Origin: Halogeometricum pallidum JCM 14848
GTDB lineage: Archaea; Halobacteriota; Halobacteria; Halobacteriales; Haloferacaceae
Direction: 5' to 3'
Length of the DNA stretch: 64,000 bases
Assembly (NCBI RefSeq): GCF_000337095.1
Contig: NZ_AOIV01000021.1
Location: forward strand, 201,410 to 265,409
Shown: piece by piece, positions 18,055 through 28,020 of the stretch
How positions within the stretch are numbered: position 1 is the first letter of the stretch
Layout: the number at the start of each line of letters is the position of its first letter
The notes under the pieces: generated by a model
What the model was told of the DNA's origin: nothing
Databases searched by the model: none
Seen by the model: the letters and a program-made list of their open reading frames with translations, nothing else
Program-made: the position numbers and the translations under genes

Positions 18055-20022
18055 CTATCTCGTCCACGTCTGCTCGAAGACCGGGTCCCCGTCGTGGGTC
18101 ACCGCGGTCCGCACGCGACAGAACGACCGGGAGATGCGACTGGTCGCGCGCACCTCGAAGACGCCGAGGGCGTTCTCCACTGTCAGCGTCAGTTCGTTCC
18201 GTGCGGACGCCGACCCCGGGTCGTCCCGCCGCACGGACGCCTCGAAGTTCCCCTCGCGCGTCAGCGTCCCGTGCGGAAGGTTGACGCGCAGTTCGTCCGA
18301 CTTCTCGACGCGGGCCTCCCCGGCGGCGTGCTCCCGCGCCGTCACCCACGAGGCCGACCCCGAGGCGCGTTCCGGGGACGGCGACAGGCGGTCGTCCGGG
18401 GGGGCCATCGGGACGGCGTCGTCGAACGCGACGCGGTCCAGCCGTCGCCCCGGGAACTCGAGGACGGCCGGGTCGTCGGGCCGCGACCGGAGCGTGAACG
18501 ACCCCCGCTCCGGCGTCGGCAGCACCGCCGGGAACAGCGACGACCCGACGCCGACCCGGATTCGGTGGCCCGCCTCGAAGACGTGCGACTTCGGCGCGAG
18601 GGGAATCGAGAGCTCGGTCGCCTCGCCGGGCGTCATCGGAGTTCGCTCGTCCGTCCCGCCGCGGTACACTCCCCTGACGGCGCCGTGAGTGACGAGCCTC
18701 CCGCGTCCGTCGGGCGCCACGTCGACGATGCGGACCGCCACCGTCGGGTCGGCGACGGTCGATTCGAGGGGGAGCGAGACGGCGCCCGTCCCGGTGAGTT
18801 CGACGGCCGTCTCCAGCGGCGGCGAGTCGAACGTCAGACTGCGCGCGTCGTCGTCGTTCGTGACCGGGGGGGCGACCGTCGCGCCGTACGGGTCGATGGA
18901 CGCGGGACCGACCGTCGGGTCGAACTCGTAGGATTCCTCGACCGCACCCGCGTCGTACTCGGCGGGCGGGGCGAGGCCATCGGGCGTGAGCGCGAACGCG
19001 AGGGCGTCGTCGCCAGCCGTCGCGAGCGTCGGCCACCGGTCGAGGCCGCGCCACTCGCCCGCCGTCGTCCCGCCGCCGTCGAGTTCCGTCCAGACGCGGA
19101 ACGCGGGGGCGTCCAGCGCGCCCGTCTCCTCGTCCTTCAGGAAGCGGTCGAACCACGAACGCACCTGCCGTCGGAAATCGACGGCCGACTCGCGCCCCCG
19201 GTGCGGCATCCGGTGTCGCCACGGGCCGAAGAGCACCCGCGTGGGCGCGTCGATGCGGTCGACGTACCGCACCGTGTCCTCGATGTACGGGTCGCGCCAG
19301 CCGTCGACGGCGAGGACGGGCACGTCGATTCGCTCGACGGGGATGACCTTATCGTCCCAGTACGCCTCGTGCGGGTCGTTGTCCAGGAACTGGAACAGCC
19401 ACGGGTCGCGGTCGGGCAGTCGGTCGAGGCGGTCCCGCCACGCCGTCATCGCCGCCGGGTCGGCCTCCGGGTTCGATGGCGGCTTGGCGTCCAGCGCCTG
19501 CATCAGGGTGAGCCAGTCCATCCCGATGGTGAGGAACTCGAACAGGCCGCCGTAGGTGTAGGCGTTGCGCATCCCCTCGAACGGCGTGTGGATGGGGACG
19601 ATGGCGTCGAGGCCGTCGGGTCGCTTCGCGGCGGCGTCGAGGGCGGTGATGCCGCCGTAGGACTTCCCGAACATCCCTACCTTCCCCGTGGTCCACGGCC
19701 GGTCGGCCAGCCACTCGACGAGTTCGGCGGGTTCGGCCCCCTCGCGGCGCGTGAACGGTTCGTCGACGAACCCGGTCGACCCGCCCGTCCCGACCATGTC
19801 GGCGACGACCACTTCGTACCCGCTCGCGGCGAGATAGCGGTTCAGCGGGTCGTAGGCGCCGTACGTGATGCTGTCTTGGTGCGGGTAAGGAACGTACGTC
19901 AGGAGCGCCGGCGAGGGTCCGTCGGTCAGCGGTTCGTACCGCGTCGCGGCGACGGTGTCGTCCCCGACGGGAATCCGCACGTTCTCGTGTCTTCGAATGC
20001 CGTCCATCCCAACGTCAGACAT
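18055..20022 (-). CDS. CocE/NonD family hydrolase (X-Pro dipeptidyl-peptidase S15 type)
   Basis: The protein has about 655 residues. An alpha/beta-hydrolase domain holds the nucleophile Ser121 in GKSYGG, an acid in VDGWRDPY and a His in GPWRHRMPH. A C-terminal jelly-roll domain (about residue 380 to the end) matches the X-Pro/cocaine esterase class. No signal peptide is seen, so it is cytoplasmic. Known relatives hydrolyse peptides, esters or acylated amino acids. It lies downstream of the threonine dehydratase gene on the same strand and may belong to the same unit. A GTG four codons upstream is an alternative start. Confidence 0.82.
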   Translation of the reverse strand: MSDVGMDGIRRHENVRIPVGDDTVAATRYEPLTDGPSPALLTYVPYPHQDSITYGAYDPLNRYLAASGYEVVVADMVGTGGSTGFVDEPFTRREGAEPAELVEWLADRPWTTGKVGMFGKSYGGITALDAAAKRPDGLDAIVPIHTPFEGMRNAYTYGGLFEFLTIGMDWLTLMQALDAKPPSNPEADPAAMTAWRDRLDRLPDRDPWLFQFLDNDPHEAYWDDKVIPVERIDVPVLAVDGWRDPYIEDTVRYVDRIDAPTRVLFGPWRHRMPHRGRESAVDFRRQVRSWFDRFLKDEETGALDAPAFRVWTELDGGGTTAGEWRGLDRWPTLATAGDDALAFALTPDGLAPPAEYDAGAVEESYEFDPTVGPASIDPYGATVAPPVTNDDDARSLTFDSPPLETAVELTGTGAVSLPLESTVADPTVAVRIVDVAPDGRGRLVTHGAVRGVYRGGTDERTPMTPGEATELSIPLAPKSHVFEAGHRIRVGVGSSLFPAVLPTPERGSFTLRSRPDDPAVLEFPGRRLDRVAFDDAVPMAPPDDRLSPSPERASGSASWVTAREHAAGEARVEKSDELRVNLPHGTLTREGNFEASVRRDDPGSASARNELTLTVENALGVFEVRATSRISRSFCRVRTAVTHDGDPVFEQTWTR

Positions 20023-20147
20023 CGGCGAACTCACCGCCGGCGCGAGTCGTGTCTACTGCTATCATACGTCGTGAGAAGAGGCCGTCGCGGGATAAAGGTA
20101 CAGCCACGAACCGCGATTCGCGGAGTCGGTTCCGAAACCCCCGACCG

Positions 20148-21443
20148 TCACCCGAGCGTGTGCGACGCGACGGAGATTCCCTCCGCGTCGTCCAGCGACG
20201 CGAGCACCTCGCGGAGGTGGTCCGGGCCGGTGCCCTCGACGCCGACTGCGACGGGCGTCCGGTTCGGCGGGTCGCCCACCGTCCGGTCGGCCCGTTCGAC
20301 GGCGTCGAGGCCCGCCCCGCGGTCGGAGACGGCGTCGGCCACCCGGCCGAGGGCCGCCGGCCAGTCCTCGACGTGCAGTCGCGCCTCGGCGTAGCGGTCG
20401 AGTTCGAGCAGTCCGGTCCGCGTCAGTTCGGCGTGCTCCGTCAGGTCGACGTTGCCGCCGGAGACGATGCAGGCGACGTGTTCGTCCGTCGCGTCGACGG
20501 CGCCCGAGAGGAGGGCGGCGACGGGCGCCGCGCCCGCCGTCTCGGCGACGGTCTTCGCCCGTTCGGCCAGCAGGGTGACGGCGACGGCCATCTCGCCGTC
20601 CGAGACCGACACGACGTCGTCGACGCGTTCGCGGAGGACGGCGAACGTCTTCTCGAGCAGACGCGCGTCGGCGATGCCCTCGGCGGCGGTGTCGATATCC
20701 GACAGCCGGTGTATCTCGTCGCGTTCCAAGGACGGCTTGGCGTGCGCCGCCCCCTCCGGTTGGACGCCGACGACGCGAACGTCGGGGTCGTGCGCCTTCA
20801 GCGCCGTGGAGACGCCCGAGATGAGGCCGCCGCCGCCGATGGAGACGAGGACGGTGTCCACCTCGGGATACTGGTCGCGTATCTCCGCTCCGACGGTTCC
20901 CTGCCCGGCGATGACGCCCGCGTCGTCGAACGGGTGGACGAACTCGTAGCCCTCCTCGTCGGCGAGTTCGAGCGCGTACTCGTAGGAGTCCTCGTAGATG
21001 TCCCCCTCGACGAGCACCTCCGCGCCGTACCCCCGGGTGGCCGTTATCTTCGCCGCAGGCGTCACCTCGGGGACGACGATGGTGGTGTCGATATCGAGGA
21101 GTTTCCCCGCGAGGGCGACGCCCTGTGCGTGGTTGCCGGCGCTGGCGGCGACGACGCCGCGCGCCTTCGCCTCCTCGGGGAGCGTCGCCATCGCGTTGTA
21201 CGCGCCGCGGATCTTGAACGATCCCGTGCGCTGCATATTCTCCAGTTTGAGGCCGACAGAGGCCGCGCCGGACAGGTCGGCGAACGTCGTCGACACGTCC
21301 AGCGGCGTCTCGTGGACCACGTCGTCGATGCGCTCGCGGGCAGCCGCCACGTCCGCGGCGGTGACGACGGCGTCGGCGCTCTCGGGCACTGAGTTCTCTC
21401 CGTCTCCGCGGTCGGGCTCCCCGTCACTCGGCACCGGGCTCAC
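20148..21443 (-). CDS. Threonine ammonia-lyase-fold PLP enzyme with C-terminal ACT domain
   Basis: The protein has 431 residues of PLP fold type II. Lys77 in GSFKIRGA is the cofactor lysine, and SIGGGGLISG is the phosphate loop. Residues 345-431 form an ACT regulatory domain. The default role is L-threonine to 2-oxobutyrate and ammonia. The gene starts inside the last 20 bases of the M20 deacylase gene, so the two are coupled. In bacterial ectoine operons a related enzyme, EutB, handles hydroxyectoine. EutB lacks an ACT domain as I recall, so that role is only a possibility. The start codon is GTG. Confidence 0.85.
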   Translation of the reverse strand: MSPVPSDGEPDRGDGENSVPESADAVVTAADVAAARERIDDVVHETPLDVSTTFADLSGAASVGLKLENMQRTGSFKIRGAYNAMATLPEEAKARGVVAASAGNHAQGVALAGKLLDIDTTIVVPEVTPAAKITATRGYGAEVLVEGDIYEDSYEYALELADEEGYEFVHPFDDAGVIAGQGTVGAEIRDQYPEVDTVLVSIGGGGLISGVSTALKAHDPDVRVVGVQPEGAAHAKPSLERDEIHRLSDIDTAAEGIADARLLEKTFAVLRERVDDVVSVSDGEMAVAVTLLAERAKTVAETAGAAPVAALLSGAVDATDEHVACIVSGGNVDLTEHAELTRTGLLELDRYAEARLHVEDWPAALGRVADAVSDRGAGLDAVERADRTVGDPPNRTPVAVGVEGTGPDHLREVLASLDDAEGISVASHTLG

Positions 21444-22737
21444 CCTCGCCCGCCGCGAGCACCGCCTTCGTCAGCACCTCGACGCCGATGGGGAGGCTCC
21501 GCTCGTCCACGTCGAACGTGGCGGTGTGGTGGCTCGTCGGGTGGTCCGTCCCGACGATGAGGAACGTCGCGCGCCCGCCCTCCCGGTGGGCGCGGTCCAT
21601 GAGGAACGTGGCGTCCTCGCTGGCGCCGAACGCCGCGCGCTCGGTCACCGTCTCGACGCCGTCGACGCCCGCGGCGGCGTCGGCGACGACGCCCGCCAGT
21701 TCGGGGTCGCTGTCGACGCGCGGGGACTCGCTGACTATCTCGACGTCGGCCTCACAGCCGTGCATCTCGGCGGCCGAGTCGAGCGTCCGCGAGAGCTTCG
21801 ATTTCATGTACTCCATCAGTTCGGTCGTCTCCCCGCGCGCCTCGCCGTGGATGGTCGCCTTCTCGGCGATGATGTTGCTCGCGGTGCCCGCCTCCGCGAC
21901 GCCGATATTGACGCGGGTCATCCCGTCGGCGTGCCGCGGGATGCCGTAGGCGTTCTGGATGGCCGTCCCGAGCGCCTGCATCGCGTTGTCGCCCTCGTTC
22001 GGCGCCTTCCCGGCGTGCGCGGACGTGCCCCGGAACGTCGCGTCGACGTGGCACATCGCCAGAATCTCCTCGACGCCCGCGACGACTTCGCCCGTCGGGT
22101 GGTCCAGACCGACGTGGACGGCGAAGAGGGAATCCAGACCGGCGGCGTACTCGCTTTCGGCCATCGGGTGGCCGCCGCCGGACACCTCCTCGGCGGGTTG
22201 GAAGAAGACGGTGAACCGCCCCGCGAAGTCGCTTCGCTTCACGGCGTCGAGGACGGCTAACCCCCACGTCATGTGCGCGTCGTGACCGCAGGCGTGCATC
22301 GTCTCTTCGGTCTCCGAGCGGAACCCCTCGCGGACCGGGAGGTGCTCCTCGTCGGCCGACTCCTCGATGAACAGACCGTCGATGTCGACGCGGAGGCCGA
22401 CGTGCGGGCCGTCCTCACCGTCCGCGCCGTCCTGCCGGTCGAGGACGGCGACGAGGCCGGTGTTGCCGCCGGCCATCTGTTCGACCAGTTCCTCGTCGGC
22501 CCCTCGCTCAATCGCGCGGTCCATCCACCGCCGCACCTCATCGGAGTCGGCGTCGGGGGCGGCCATCCTGTCGTCGGGGTCGTACGCCTCGGGACCGACC
22601 GCGAGTTCGTCGACGCCGATGGACCGCACTTCCTCGACGAGTCGGGCCGTCGTGTGAAACTCCCGCCAGGCGGGTTCCGGGTGGCGATGGAACGCTCGAC
22701 GCAACCGGGGGAGGTCTAGCTCGGTCGTCGCTACCAT
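21424..22737 (-). CDS. M20 family amidohydrolase, AbgA type; candidate N-acetyl-diaminobutyrate deacetylase
   Basis: The protein has 437 residues. It has FHRHPEPAWREFHTT at the start, the metal-binding RVDID and HACGHDAH, and QPAEE for the catalytic Glu. An insert at residues 45-95 is typical of AbgA-like amidohydrolases. Such enzymes remove acyl groups from amino acids using two zinc or manganese ions. Beside an ectoine-hydrolase gene, the likely substrate is N-acetyl-L-2,4-diaminobutyrate; M20 enzymes have been annotated for that step in bacteria (DoeB2). The frame overlaps the next gene by 20 bases. Specificity is inference. Confidence 0.82.
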   Translation of the reverse strand: MVATTELDLPRLRRAFHRHPEPAWREFHTTARLVEEVRSIGVDELAVGPEAYDPDDRMAAPDADSDEVRRWMDRAIERGADEELVEQMAGGNTGLVAVLDRQDGADGEDGPHVGLRVDIDGLFIEESADEEHLPVREGFRSETEETMHACGHDAHMTWGLAVLDAVKRSDFAGRFTVFFQPAEEVSGGGHPMAESEYAAGLDSLFAVHVGLDHPTGEVVAGVEEILAMCHVDATFRGTSAHAGKAPNEGDNAMQALGTAIQNAYGIPRHADGMTRVNIGVAEAGTASNIIAEKATIHGEARGETTELMEYMKSKLSRTLDSAAEMHGCEADVEIVSESPRVDSDPELAGVVADAAAGVDGVETVTERAAFGASEDATFLMDRAHREGGRATFLIVGTDHPTSHHTATFDVDERSLPIGVEVLTKAVLAAGEGEPGAE

Positions 22738-22842
22738 ACTACGACCTGACACGCGCCACCCACTTAACTGTGAACGGATTTCGTGGACGCCGGATACGCA
22801 AAAGGACTAAGTTCGGAAGCGACGACACGAGAACGACTCACC

Positions 22843-23814
22843 ATGACGGAGACACCGGACGTCGTCGTCCTCCGCGAGGGAACCGAGGGACTGTCGATGG
22901 AGTCGTACGCGGAAGCGCTCCGCGAACGCCTGCCCGACCGAACCGTCACGCTGGCGCGCACGCCGAGACAGGAGCGCGAACTGGTCGCCGAGGCGCGCGT
23001 GGCGACCGGTATCGACCTCGACCCCGAACTGGTCGAGTCGGCGTCGAATCTCGAACTGTTCGCCTGCACGTTCGCCGGGACGGACCACGTTCCAACCGAC
23101 GAACTCGCCGCCCGCGGCGTCGGCGTGACGAACGCCGGCGGCATCCACGCCCCCGGCATCGCCGAACAGACCATCGGGAACATGCTGACGTTCGCCCGCC
23201 GCCTGCACGAGGGGTGGCGGCGGAAACAGAACGGCGAGTGGCGACACTTCCAGTCGGGCGAGTTCACCGACAGCACCGTCACCGTCGTCGGTCTCGGCTC
23301 CATCGGACAGGCCGTCGTCCAGCGGTTGCAGGGGTTCGAGGTGGAGACCATCGGCGTCCGCTACACCCCCGAGAAGGGCGGTCCCACCGACGAGGTGGTC
23401 GGCTTCGAGGAGGACGCGATTCACGACGCCCTCTCCCGGTCGGAGTACGTCGTCGTCGCCTGCCCGCTGAACGACCTCACGCGCGACCTGTTCGGGGAGG
23501 CGGAGTTCGCCACGATGCCGCCCGAAGCCGTCCTCGTCAACGCCGCCCGCGGCGGCATCGTCGACACCGACGCCCTCGTCTCGGCGCTCCAGTCGAACAA
23601 GATACGCGGCGCGGCCCTCGACGTGACCGAGCCCGAACCGCTGCCGAACGACCACGAACTCTGGGACCTGGAGAACTGCCTGCTCACGCCGCACACCGGC
23701 GGTCACACGCCGAAGCACTGGGACCGCCTCGCTGACATCGTCGCGGAGAACCTCGAACGCCTCGACTCGGGCGAGGAACTGGTGAACGGGGTCCTCGCGC
23801 CGGGCGGGGAGTAA
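22843..23814 (+). CDS. D-2-hydroxyacid dehydrogenase
   Basis: The protein has 323 residues. The NAD-binding motif is VVGLGSIG, and the catalytic triad is visible as Arg in NAARGG, Glu in DVTEPEPLP and His in LTPHTGGHTP. It should interconvert a 2-oxo acid and a D-2-hydroxy acid with NAD(H). It is divergent from the M20 deacylase gene with 105 bp between. If the iron dehydrogenase at 14019 works as a transhydrogenase, its co-product D-2-hydroxyglutarate could be a substrate, but that is speculation. Confidence 0.88.
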   Translation: MTETPDVVVLREGTEGLSMESYAEALRERLPDRTVTLARTPRQERELVAEARVATGIDLDPELVESASNLELFACTFAGTDHVPTDELAARGVGVTNAGGIHAPGIAEQTIGNMLTFARRLHEGWRRKQNGEWRHFQSGEFTDSTVTVVGLGSIGQAVVQRLQGFEVETIGVRYTPEKGGPTDEVVGFEEDAIHDALSRSEYVVVACPLNDLTRDLFGEAEFATMPPEAVLVNAARGGIVDTDALVSALQSNKIRGAALDVTEPEPLPNDHELWDLENCLLTPHTGGHTPKHWDRLADIVAENLERLDSGEELVNGVLAPGGE

Positions 23815-23859
23815 ATCAGTAAATCGGCGCCGACGAAAAGAGCGGAGCGGTACCCCGAC

Positions 23860-25137
23860 TCAGGGCCACAGGCCCCGCGTCGACTTCGCCTCCGCGACGC
23901 GCCGCAACGCGACCACGTACGCGGCGTTGCGCCACGTCACGTCCTTCTCCTCGTACTGCGTCCGCACGTCGCCCCACGCTGAGAGCATCTGCGACTCCAG
24001 TTCCTCGTGGACGCGGTCGAGCGTCCACTGCCGTCGGTTGATGTCCTGTAGCCACTCGAAGTAGGAGACGGTGACGCCGCCGGCGTTCGCGAGAATGTCC
24101 GGAATCACGGCCACGTCCCGGTCGGCGAGAATCTCGTCGGCGGCGAACGTCGTCGGCCCGTTCGCCCCCTCGACGACCAGGTCGGCCTGTATCTGGTGAG
24201 CGTTCCCGGCGGTGACGACGTTACCGACCGCCGCCGGAATCAGCACGTCCACGTCGAGTTCGAGTATCTCCTCGTTCGACAGCGTCTCCGGGGCGTCGTA
24301 GCCCATCACGGCGCCCGGTTCCTCCTCGTGCGTCGCGACGGCCTCGGTGTCGAGGCCGTCGGGGTCGTGGATGGCGCCGTTCACGTCGGAGACGGCGACG
24401 ACGTTCGCCCCCCAGTCGTCGAGGGCGCGGGCGGCGTTGGCGCCGACGCTCCCGAACCCCTGCACGGCGACGGTCGTCTCCGAGAGGTCCCGGTCGTAGT
24501 AGTCGACCGCCTCGCGGGTGACGATGGCGACGGAGCGGCCGGGCGCCTCCTCGCGGCCGTAGCTGCCGCCGATGACCGGCGGTTTCCCGGTGACGACGCC
24601 CGGCGTCGTCTCTCCCTGCTGCATCGAGTAGGCGTCCATAAACCACGCCATCGTCTGCGCGTCCGTCCCCATGTCCGGCGCGGGAACGTCCTGCTTCGGA
24701 CCGACCACGTCGCGGAGTTCCTCCGCGAACCGTCGTGTCAGCCGCTCTCGCTCCTTGTGGGAGAGCTCCTTCGGGTTGACGGCGACGCCCCCCTTCCCCC
24801 CGCCGAACGGGAGGTCCATCACCGCGCACTTCCACGTCATCCACATCGAGAGCCCCATGCACTCCTCGGCACTCACCTCGGGGTGGTACCGGAGGCCGCC
24901 CTTGTAGGGGCCGCGGACGTCGTCGTGCTGTGCGCGGTATCCCGTGTACACTTCGAGCGACCCGTCGTCGTGCTTCAGGGGCACCGAGACGCGTTCGACG
25001 CGCGTCGGGTGCCGGAGGCGTTCGACGACGTTCTCGTCCACGTCCACGTGCGCCGCCGCCCGTTCGAGTTGACGGCGGGCCGTGACCAGCGCCGAGTCCG
25101 CGTCCGACCCGTCCGCCTCGTCTCCATTTGATGGCAT
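23860..25137 (-). CDS. gdhB: Glutamate dehydrogenase
   Basis: The protein has 425 residues. It has the family blocks [40 protein letters not shown] and the NAD(P) motif QGFGSVG. It oxidatively deaminates glutamate to 2-oxoglutarate, or runs in reverse. Near two transaminases it would regenerate 2-oxoglutarate and release nitrogen as ammonia. ATG at 25137 is chosen because an AT-rich box lies 27-36 bp upstream and a 20-bp palindrome lies just beyond it. The gene follows the ectoine hydrolase gene on the same strand with a 175-bp gap, so it has its own promoter. Confidence 0.95.
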   Translation of the reverse strand: MPSNGDEADGSDADSALVTARRQLERAAAHVDVDENVVERLRHPTRVERVSVPLKHDDGSLEVYTGYRAQHDDVRGPYKGGLRYHPEVSAEECMGLSMWMTWKCAVMDLPFGGGKGGVAVNPKELSHKERERLTRRFAEELRDVVGPKQDVPAPDMGTDAQTMAWFMDAYSMQQGETTPGVVTGKPPVIGGSYGREEAPGRSVAIVTREAVDYYDRDLSETTVAVQGFGSVGANAARALDDWGANVVAVSDVNGAIHDPDGLDTEAVATHEEEPGAVMGYDAPETLSNEEILELDVDVLIPAAVGNVVTAGNAHQIQADLVVEGANGPTTFAADEILADRDVAVIPDILANAGGVTVSYFEWLQDINRRQWTLDRVHEELESQMLSAWGDVRTQYEEKDVTWRNAAYVVALRRVAEAKSTRGLWP

Positions 25138-25162
25138 ATTCGAGACGATGACGAACCATCGT

Positions 25163-25204
25163 GTTAAATTAATCGATGATACAGCCAAGTCTGATCGGAC
25201 TTGG
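25163..25204 (-). promoter_or_regulatory. gdh promoter with upstream 20-bp palindrome
   Basis: Read on the minus strand, the TATA-like ttaatttaac (25163-25172) lies 27-36 bp upstream of the ATG. Immediately upstream of it is CCAAGTCTGATCGGACTTGG (25185-25204), a palindrome with one symmetric mismatch pair. The position just upstream of the TATA/BRE suits an activator or a Lrp-type regulator. The bound protein is unknown. Confidence 0.55.
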
Positions 25205-25312
25205 TTCGTCTTTTCGGAGCAGTCTGAGATACAATTCAGGTGCGAAGAAGTATTGCGTCAAACGAAAGCCGCGAGCGCACGGGGTCCGAGCCCCGTCAGG
25301 TCGCCGCGGAGT

Positions 25313-26491
25313 TCACGCCGAGAACAGCTTTCGCGGGAAGTCGGCGAGTACCTCGGCGCCGTTCGACGTGACGTGGAACGTCTCCGAGAGTTCCGCGCCG
25401 AAGTCGTCGAACCACAGGCCCGGAATCATGTGGAACGTCATGTCCTCCTCGAGCACCGTCTCGTCGCCGGGGCGGAGACTGGCGGTGTGCTCCCCCCAGT
25501 CCGGCGGGTAGCCGAGGCCCATCGAGTAGCCGATGCGCTCCTCCTTTTCGATGTCGTACTTGGCGATGGTGTCGCGCCAGGCCTTCTCGACGCGTTCGCA
25601 GGTGACGCCCGGTTCGGCGGCGTCGAGGGCGGCTTCGAGGCCCTCGACGACGATTTCCATCCGCTCCGTCATCTCTTCCGGCGGGTCGCCGACGTAGGCG
25701 GTGCGCGCGAGCGGCGAGTGATAGCGGTGCCGACAGCCCGACAGTTCGATGATGACCGGGTCGCCCGCCTCGAACTCCCGGTCGGTCCACGTCAGGTGCG
25801 GCGTCCCCGTGTGGTCGCCGGAGGGCATCAGCGGGACGATGGAGGGATAGTCCCCGCCGTAGTCGTCGGTGCCGCGGATGAGCGCGTCGTAGATGGCCCG
25901 CGCCGCCTCCGACTCGGGGACGCCCTCCCCTATCGCATCGATGCCCGCGCGCATCGCGTTCTCGGAGATGCGGGCGGCCTCGCGCATGTAGTCGAGTTCC
26001 CGTTCGGACTTTCTGATGCGGACCCAGTTGACCAGAAGCGTCGCGTCCTCGAACGTCGCCTCGCCGAGGTTCTCCTGCAGGCGCGTGTACGACTTCGCGG
26101 TGAAGTAGTAGGCGTCCATCTCCAGTCCGACCGTTCCGTCGGAGACGCCGAGGGCTTCGAGGACGTCCGCGATGTAGTCCATCGGGTGGAGGTCGTACGG
26201 CGAGTGGACGTGGTCGTCGCTGTACGACTCGATGCTCTCCTCGGAGAGCCACGTCGTCGCGCGCGCGCCGTTGGCGTCCATCCCGCGGCCCACCCAGACG
26301 GGTTCCTCGCGGTCCGGCGTGACGATGACGGCCTGATTGACGTAGAACGACCAGCCGTCATACCCCGACAGGTAGTTCATGTTCGCCGGGTCCGCGACGA
26401 CGAGGGCGTCCAACCCCTCCTCGCGCATCCGCGCCTTTGTCTCCTCGATACGTCTCTCGTACTCGCCGGGTTCGAAGGTTGACTGTCGCAT
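25313..26491 (-). CDS. doeA: Ectoine hydrolase (DoeA/EutD), M24 family
   Basis: The protein has 392 residues with the pita-bread fold of M24 enzymes. Several blocks match my recollection of bacterial DoeA: GYDGWSFYVNQ (43-53), RGMDANGA (69-76), EMDAYYF (124-130), GGDYPSIVP (212-220) and the C-terminal GLWFDDFGAELSE (358-370). The metal ligands of aminopeptidase P are lost: where two Asp are expected the sequence reads ELSGCRHRYHSPLART (249-264). This agrees with metal-free ectoine hydrolase and creatinase. It should open ectoine to N-alpha-acetyl-diaminobutyrate. It is divergent from the transaminase gene. Creatinase is the main alternative. Confidence 0.85.
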   Translation of the reverse strand: MRQSTFEPGEYERRIEETKARMREEGLDALVVADPANMNYLSGYDGWSFYVNQAVIVTPDREEPVWVGRGMDANGARATTWLSEESIESYSDDHVHSPYDLHPMDYIADVLEALGVSDGTVGLEMDAYYFTAKSYTRLQENLGEATFEDATLLVNWVRIRKSERELDYMREAARISENAMRAGIDAIGEGVPESEAARAIYDALIRGTDDYGGDYPSIVPLMPSGDHTGTPHLTWTDREFEAGDPVIIELSGCRHRYHSPLARTAYVGDPPEEMTERMEIVVEGLEAALDAAEPGVTCERVEKAWRDTIAKYDIEKEERIGYSMGLGYPPDWGEHTASLRPGDETVLEEDMTFHMIPGLWFDDFGAELSETFHVTSNGAEVLADFPRKLFSA

Positions 26492-26628
26492 GCTACCGAG
26501 ACTCTACGTGTGCTTCGTCCAACGACGATATAACCTTTTTCGTGCCGGGAGTGATGGTCAGTTTCTGTGTACGGACCCTATGGAAACTGTGGACAACTTA
26601 TTTACGATAGTTACACCTCAACACGCGT
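26492..26628. promoter_or_regulatory. Shared divergent promoter of ectoine hydrolase and transaminase genes
   Basis: The 137-bp gap between divergent starts holds gttatatcg on the minus strand (about 26528-26536) and acttatttacg on the plus strand (about 26597-26607), both plausible TATA elements. Divergent placement suggests common control of the first and third steps of the proposed pathway. I see no strong palindrome here. Confidence 0.5.
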
Positions 26629-28008
26629 ATGGCACGCGGACCACCGATAACGGAACTCCACTACGACGAGGCACCGTCGGTCGACTCGGTTCCCGGACCG
26701 AAGTCCCGAGAACTCATCCGAAGACAGGAGAACATCGACAGTAGCGCCGTCGCCTACCCCGAGGACATCCCCATCGCGTTCGACTCCGGGAAGGGCGCCA
26801 CCGTCCGCGACGTCGACGGCAACACCTTCATCGACATGTTCGCCGGCATCGGCGTCCTCAACGTCGGTCACTCCAACCCCTACGTCCTCGAGGCGGTGCA
26901 CGAACAGGCCGACAAGTTCGTCCACACCGTCGACTTCCCCACCGAGGCGCGCCTCGAACTCATCGAGAAACTCGACGAGATAGCGCCCGAGGGCCTGCGC
27001 GGGAACATGCGAACCGTGTTCGGCGGCCCCACGGGAAGCGACGCCGTCGAGGCGGCCATCAAACTCTCGAAGTACAACACCGACGGAACCGGTCTCGTCG
27101 CCTTCCGGGGCGCCTACCACGGCGCGACCAGCGGTGCGATGAGCGTCACCTCCAACAAGAAGTTCAAGGAGGCGTACACGCCGTTGCTCCCGGACGTGGT
27201 CCACGCGCCCTACCCGCACCCGTTCCGCGACGGGAAGTCTCCCCAGGAGTCCGTCGACCACGCTCTCGAGGAGGTCCAACAGATACTCGAAGACCCCTAC
27301 GGCGGCCTCGCGAATCCCGCGGGCATCATCGTCGAACCGATTCAGGGCGAGGGCGGCGTCGTCACCCCGCCGGAGGGCTTCCTGAAGGGTGTACGCGACA
27401 TCGCCACCGACAACGACGTGCCCCTCGTGTTCGACGAGATACAGTGCGGCCTCGGCCGGACGGGCGAGTGGTGGGCCAGCGAGTGGGACGGCGTCACGCC
27501 GGACATTATGACCACGGCGAAGGCTCTCGGCGGGGTCGGCTTCCCCCTCTCGGCGACGATGTACCACGAGGACCTCGACACGTGGGGATCGGGCGACCAC
27601 GCGGGTACCTACCGCGGCCACGTCGTCGGCATGCGGGCCGGCACGCGGGCCATCGAGTACATACAGGAGCACGACCTGTTAGCGCACGCGCGCGAACTCG
27701 GTGAGTACCTCCGAGACCGACTCAGAGAGGCGGGCGAGTCGAACCCGCAACTGGCTGAGGTGCGCGGAAGAGGGCTGTTCGTCGGCGCGGAGTTCGTCGA
27801 CGCCGACGGGAACCCCGACGGCGACGTCGCCGACGCGATTCAGGATTACTGCTTCGAGCACGGCGTTCTCGTCTGGAAGGCGGGCCGCCACGGCAACGTC
27901 CTCAGACTGCTCCCGCCCCTCGTCCTCACGCACGACCTCGCCGAGACGGCGATGGACGTCATCGTCGACGCCGTCGAACAGACGACGACGGCGACGGCGA
28001 CGCGGTAG
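26629..28008 (+). CDS. doeD: Diaminobutyrate-type class III aminotransferase (DoeD/Dat-like)
   Basis: The protein has 459 residues of PLP fold type I. Lys298 (TTAKALGG) and Asp269 (VFDEIQCG) are the cofactor residues. The block [15 protein letters not shown] near residue 40 and the phosphate-binding [12 protein letters not shown] (132-143) are typical of the 2,4-diaminobutyrate transaminase group that includes Dat, EctB and DoeD. In a catabolic setting it would convert diaminobutyrate plus 2-oxoglutarate to aspartate semialdehyde plus glutamate. Its divergent placement beside the ectoine hydrolase gene favours DoeD over the biosynthetic EctB, and no ectA or ectC is visible nearby. Confidence 0.8.
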   Translation: MARGPPITELHYDEAPSVDSVPGPKSRELIRRQENIDSSAVAYPEDIPIAFDSGKGATVRDVDGNTFIDMFAGIGVLNVGHSNPYVLEAVHEQADKFVHTVDFPTEARLELIEKLDEIAPEGLRGNMRTVFGGPTGSDAVEAAIKLSKYNTDGTGLVAFRGAYHGATSGAMSVTSNKKFKEAYTPLLPDVVHAPYPHPFRDGKSPQESVDHALEEVQQILEDPYGGLANPAGIIVEPIQGEGGVVTPPEGFLKGVRDIATDNDVPLVFDEIQCGLGRTGEWWASEWDGVTPDIMTTAKALGGVGFPLSATMYHEDLDTWGSGDHAGTYRGHVVGMRAGTRAIEYIQEHDLLAHARELGEYLRDRLREAGESNPQLAEVRGRGLFVGAEFVDADGNPDGDVADAIQDYCFEHGVLVWKAGRHGNVLRLLPPLVLTHDLAETAMDVIVDAVEQTTTATATR

Positions 28009-28020
28009 ACCCGAACGGGC

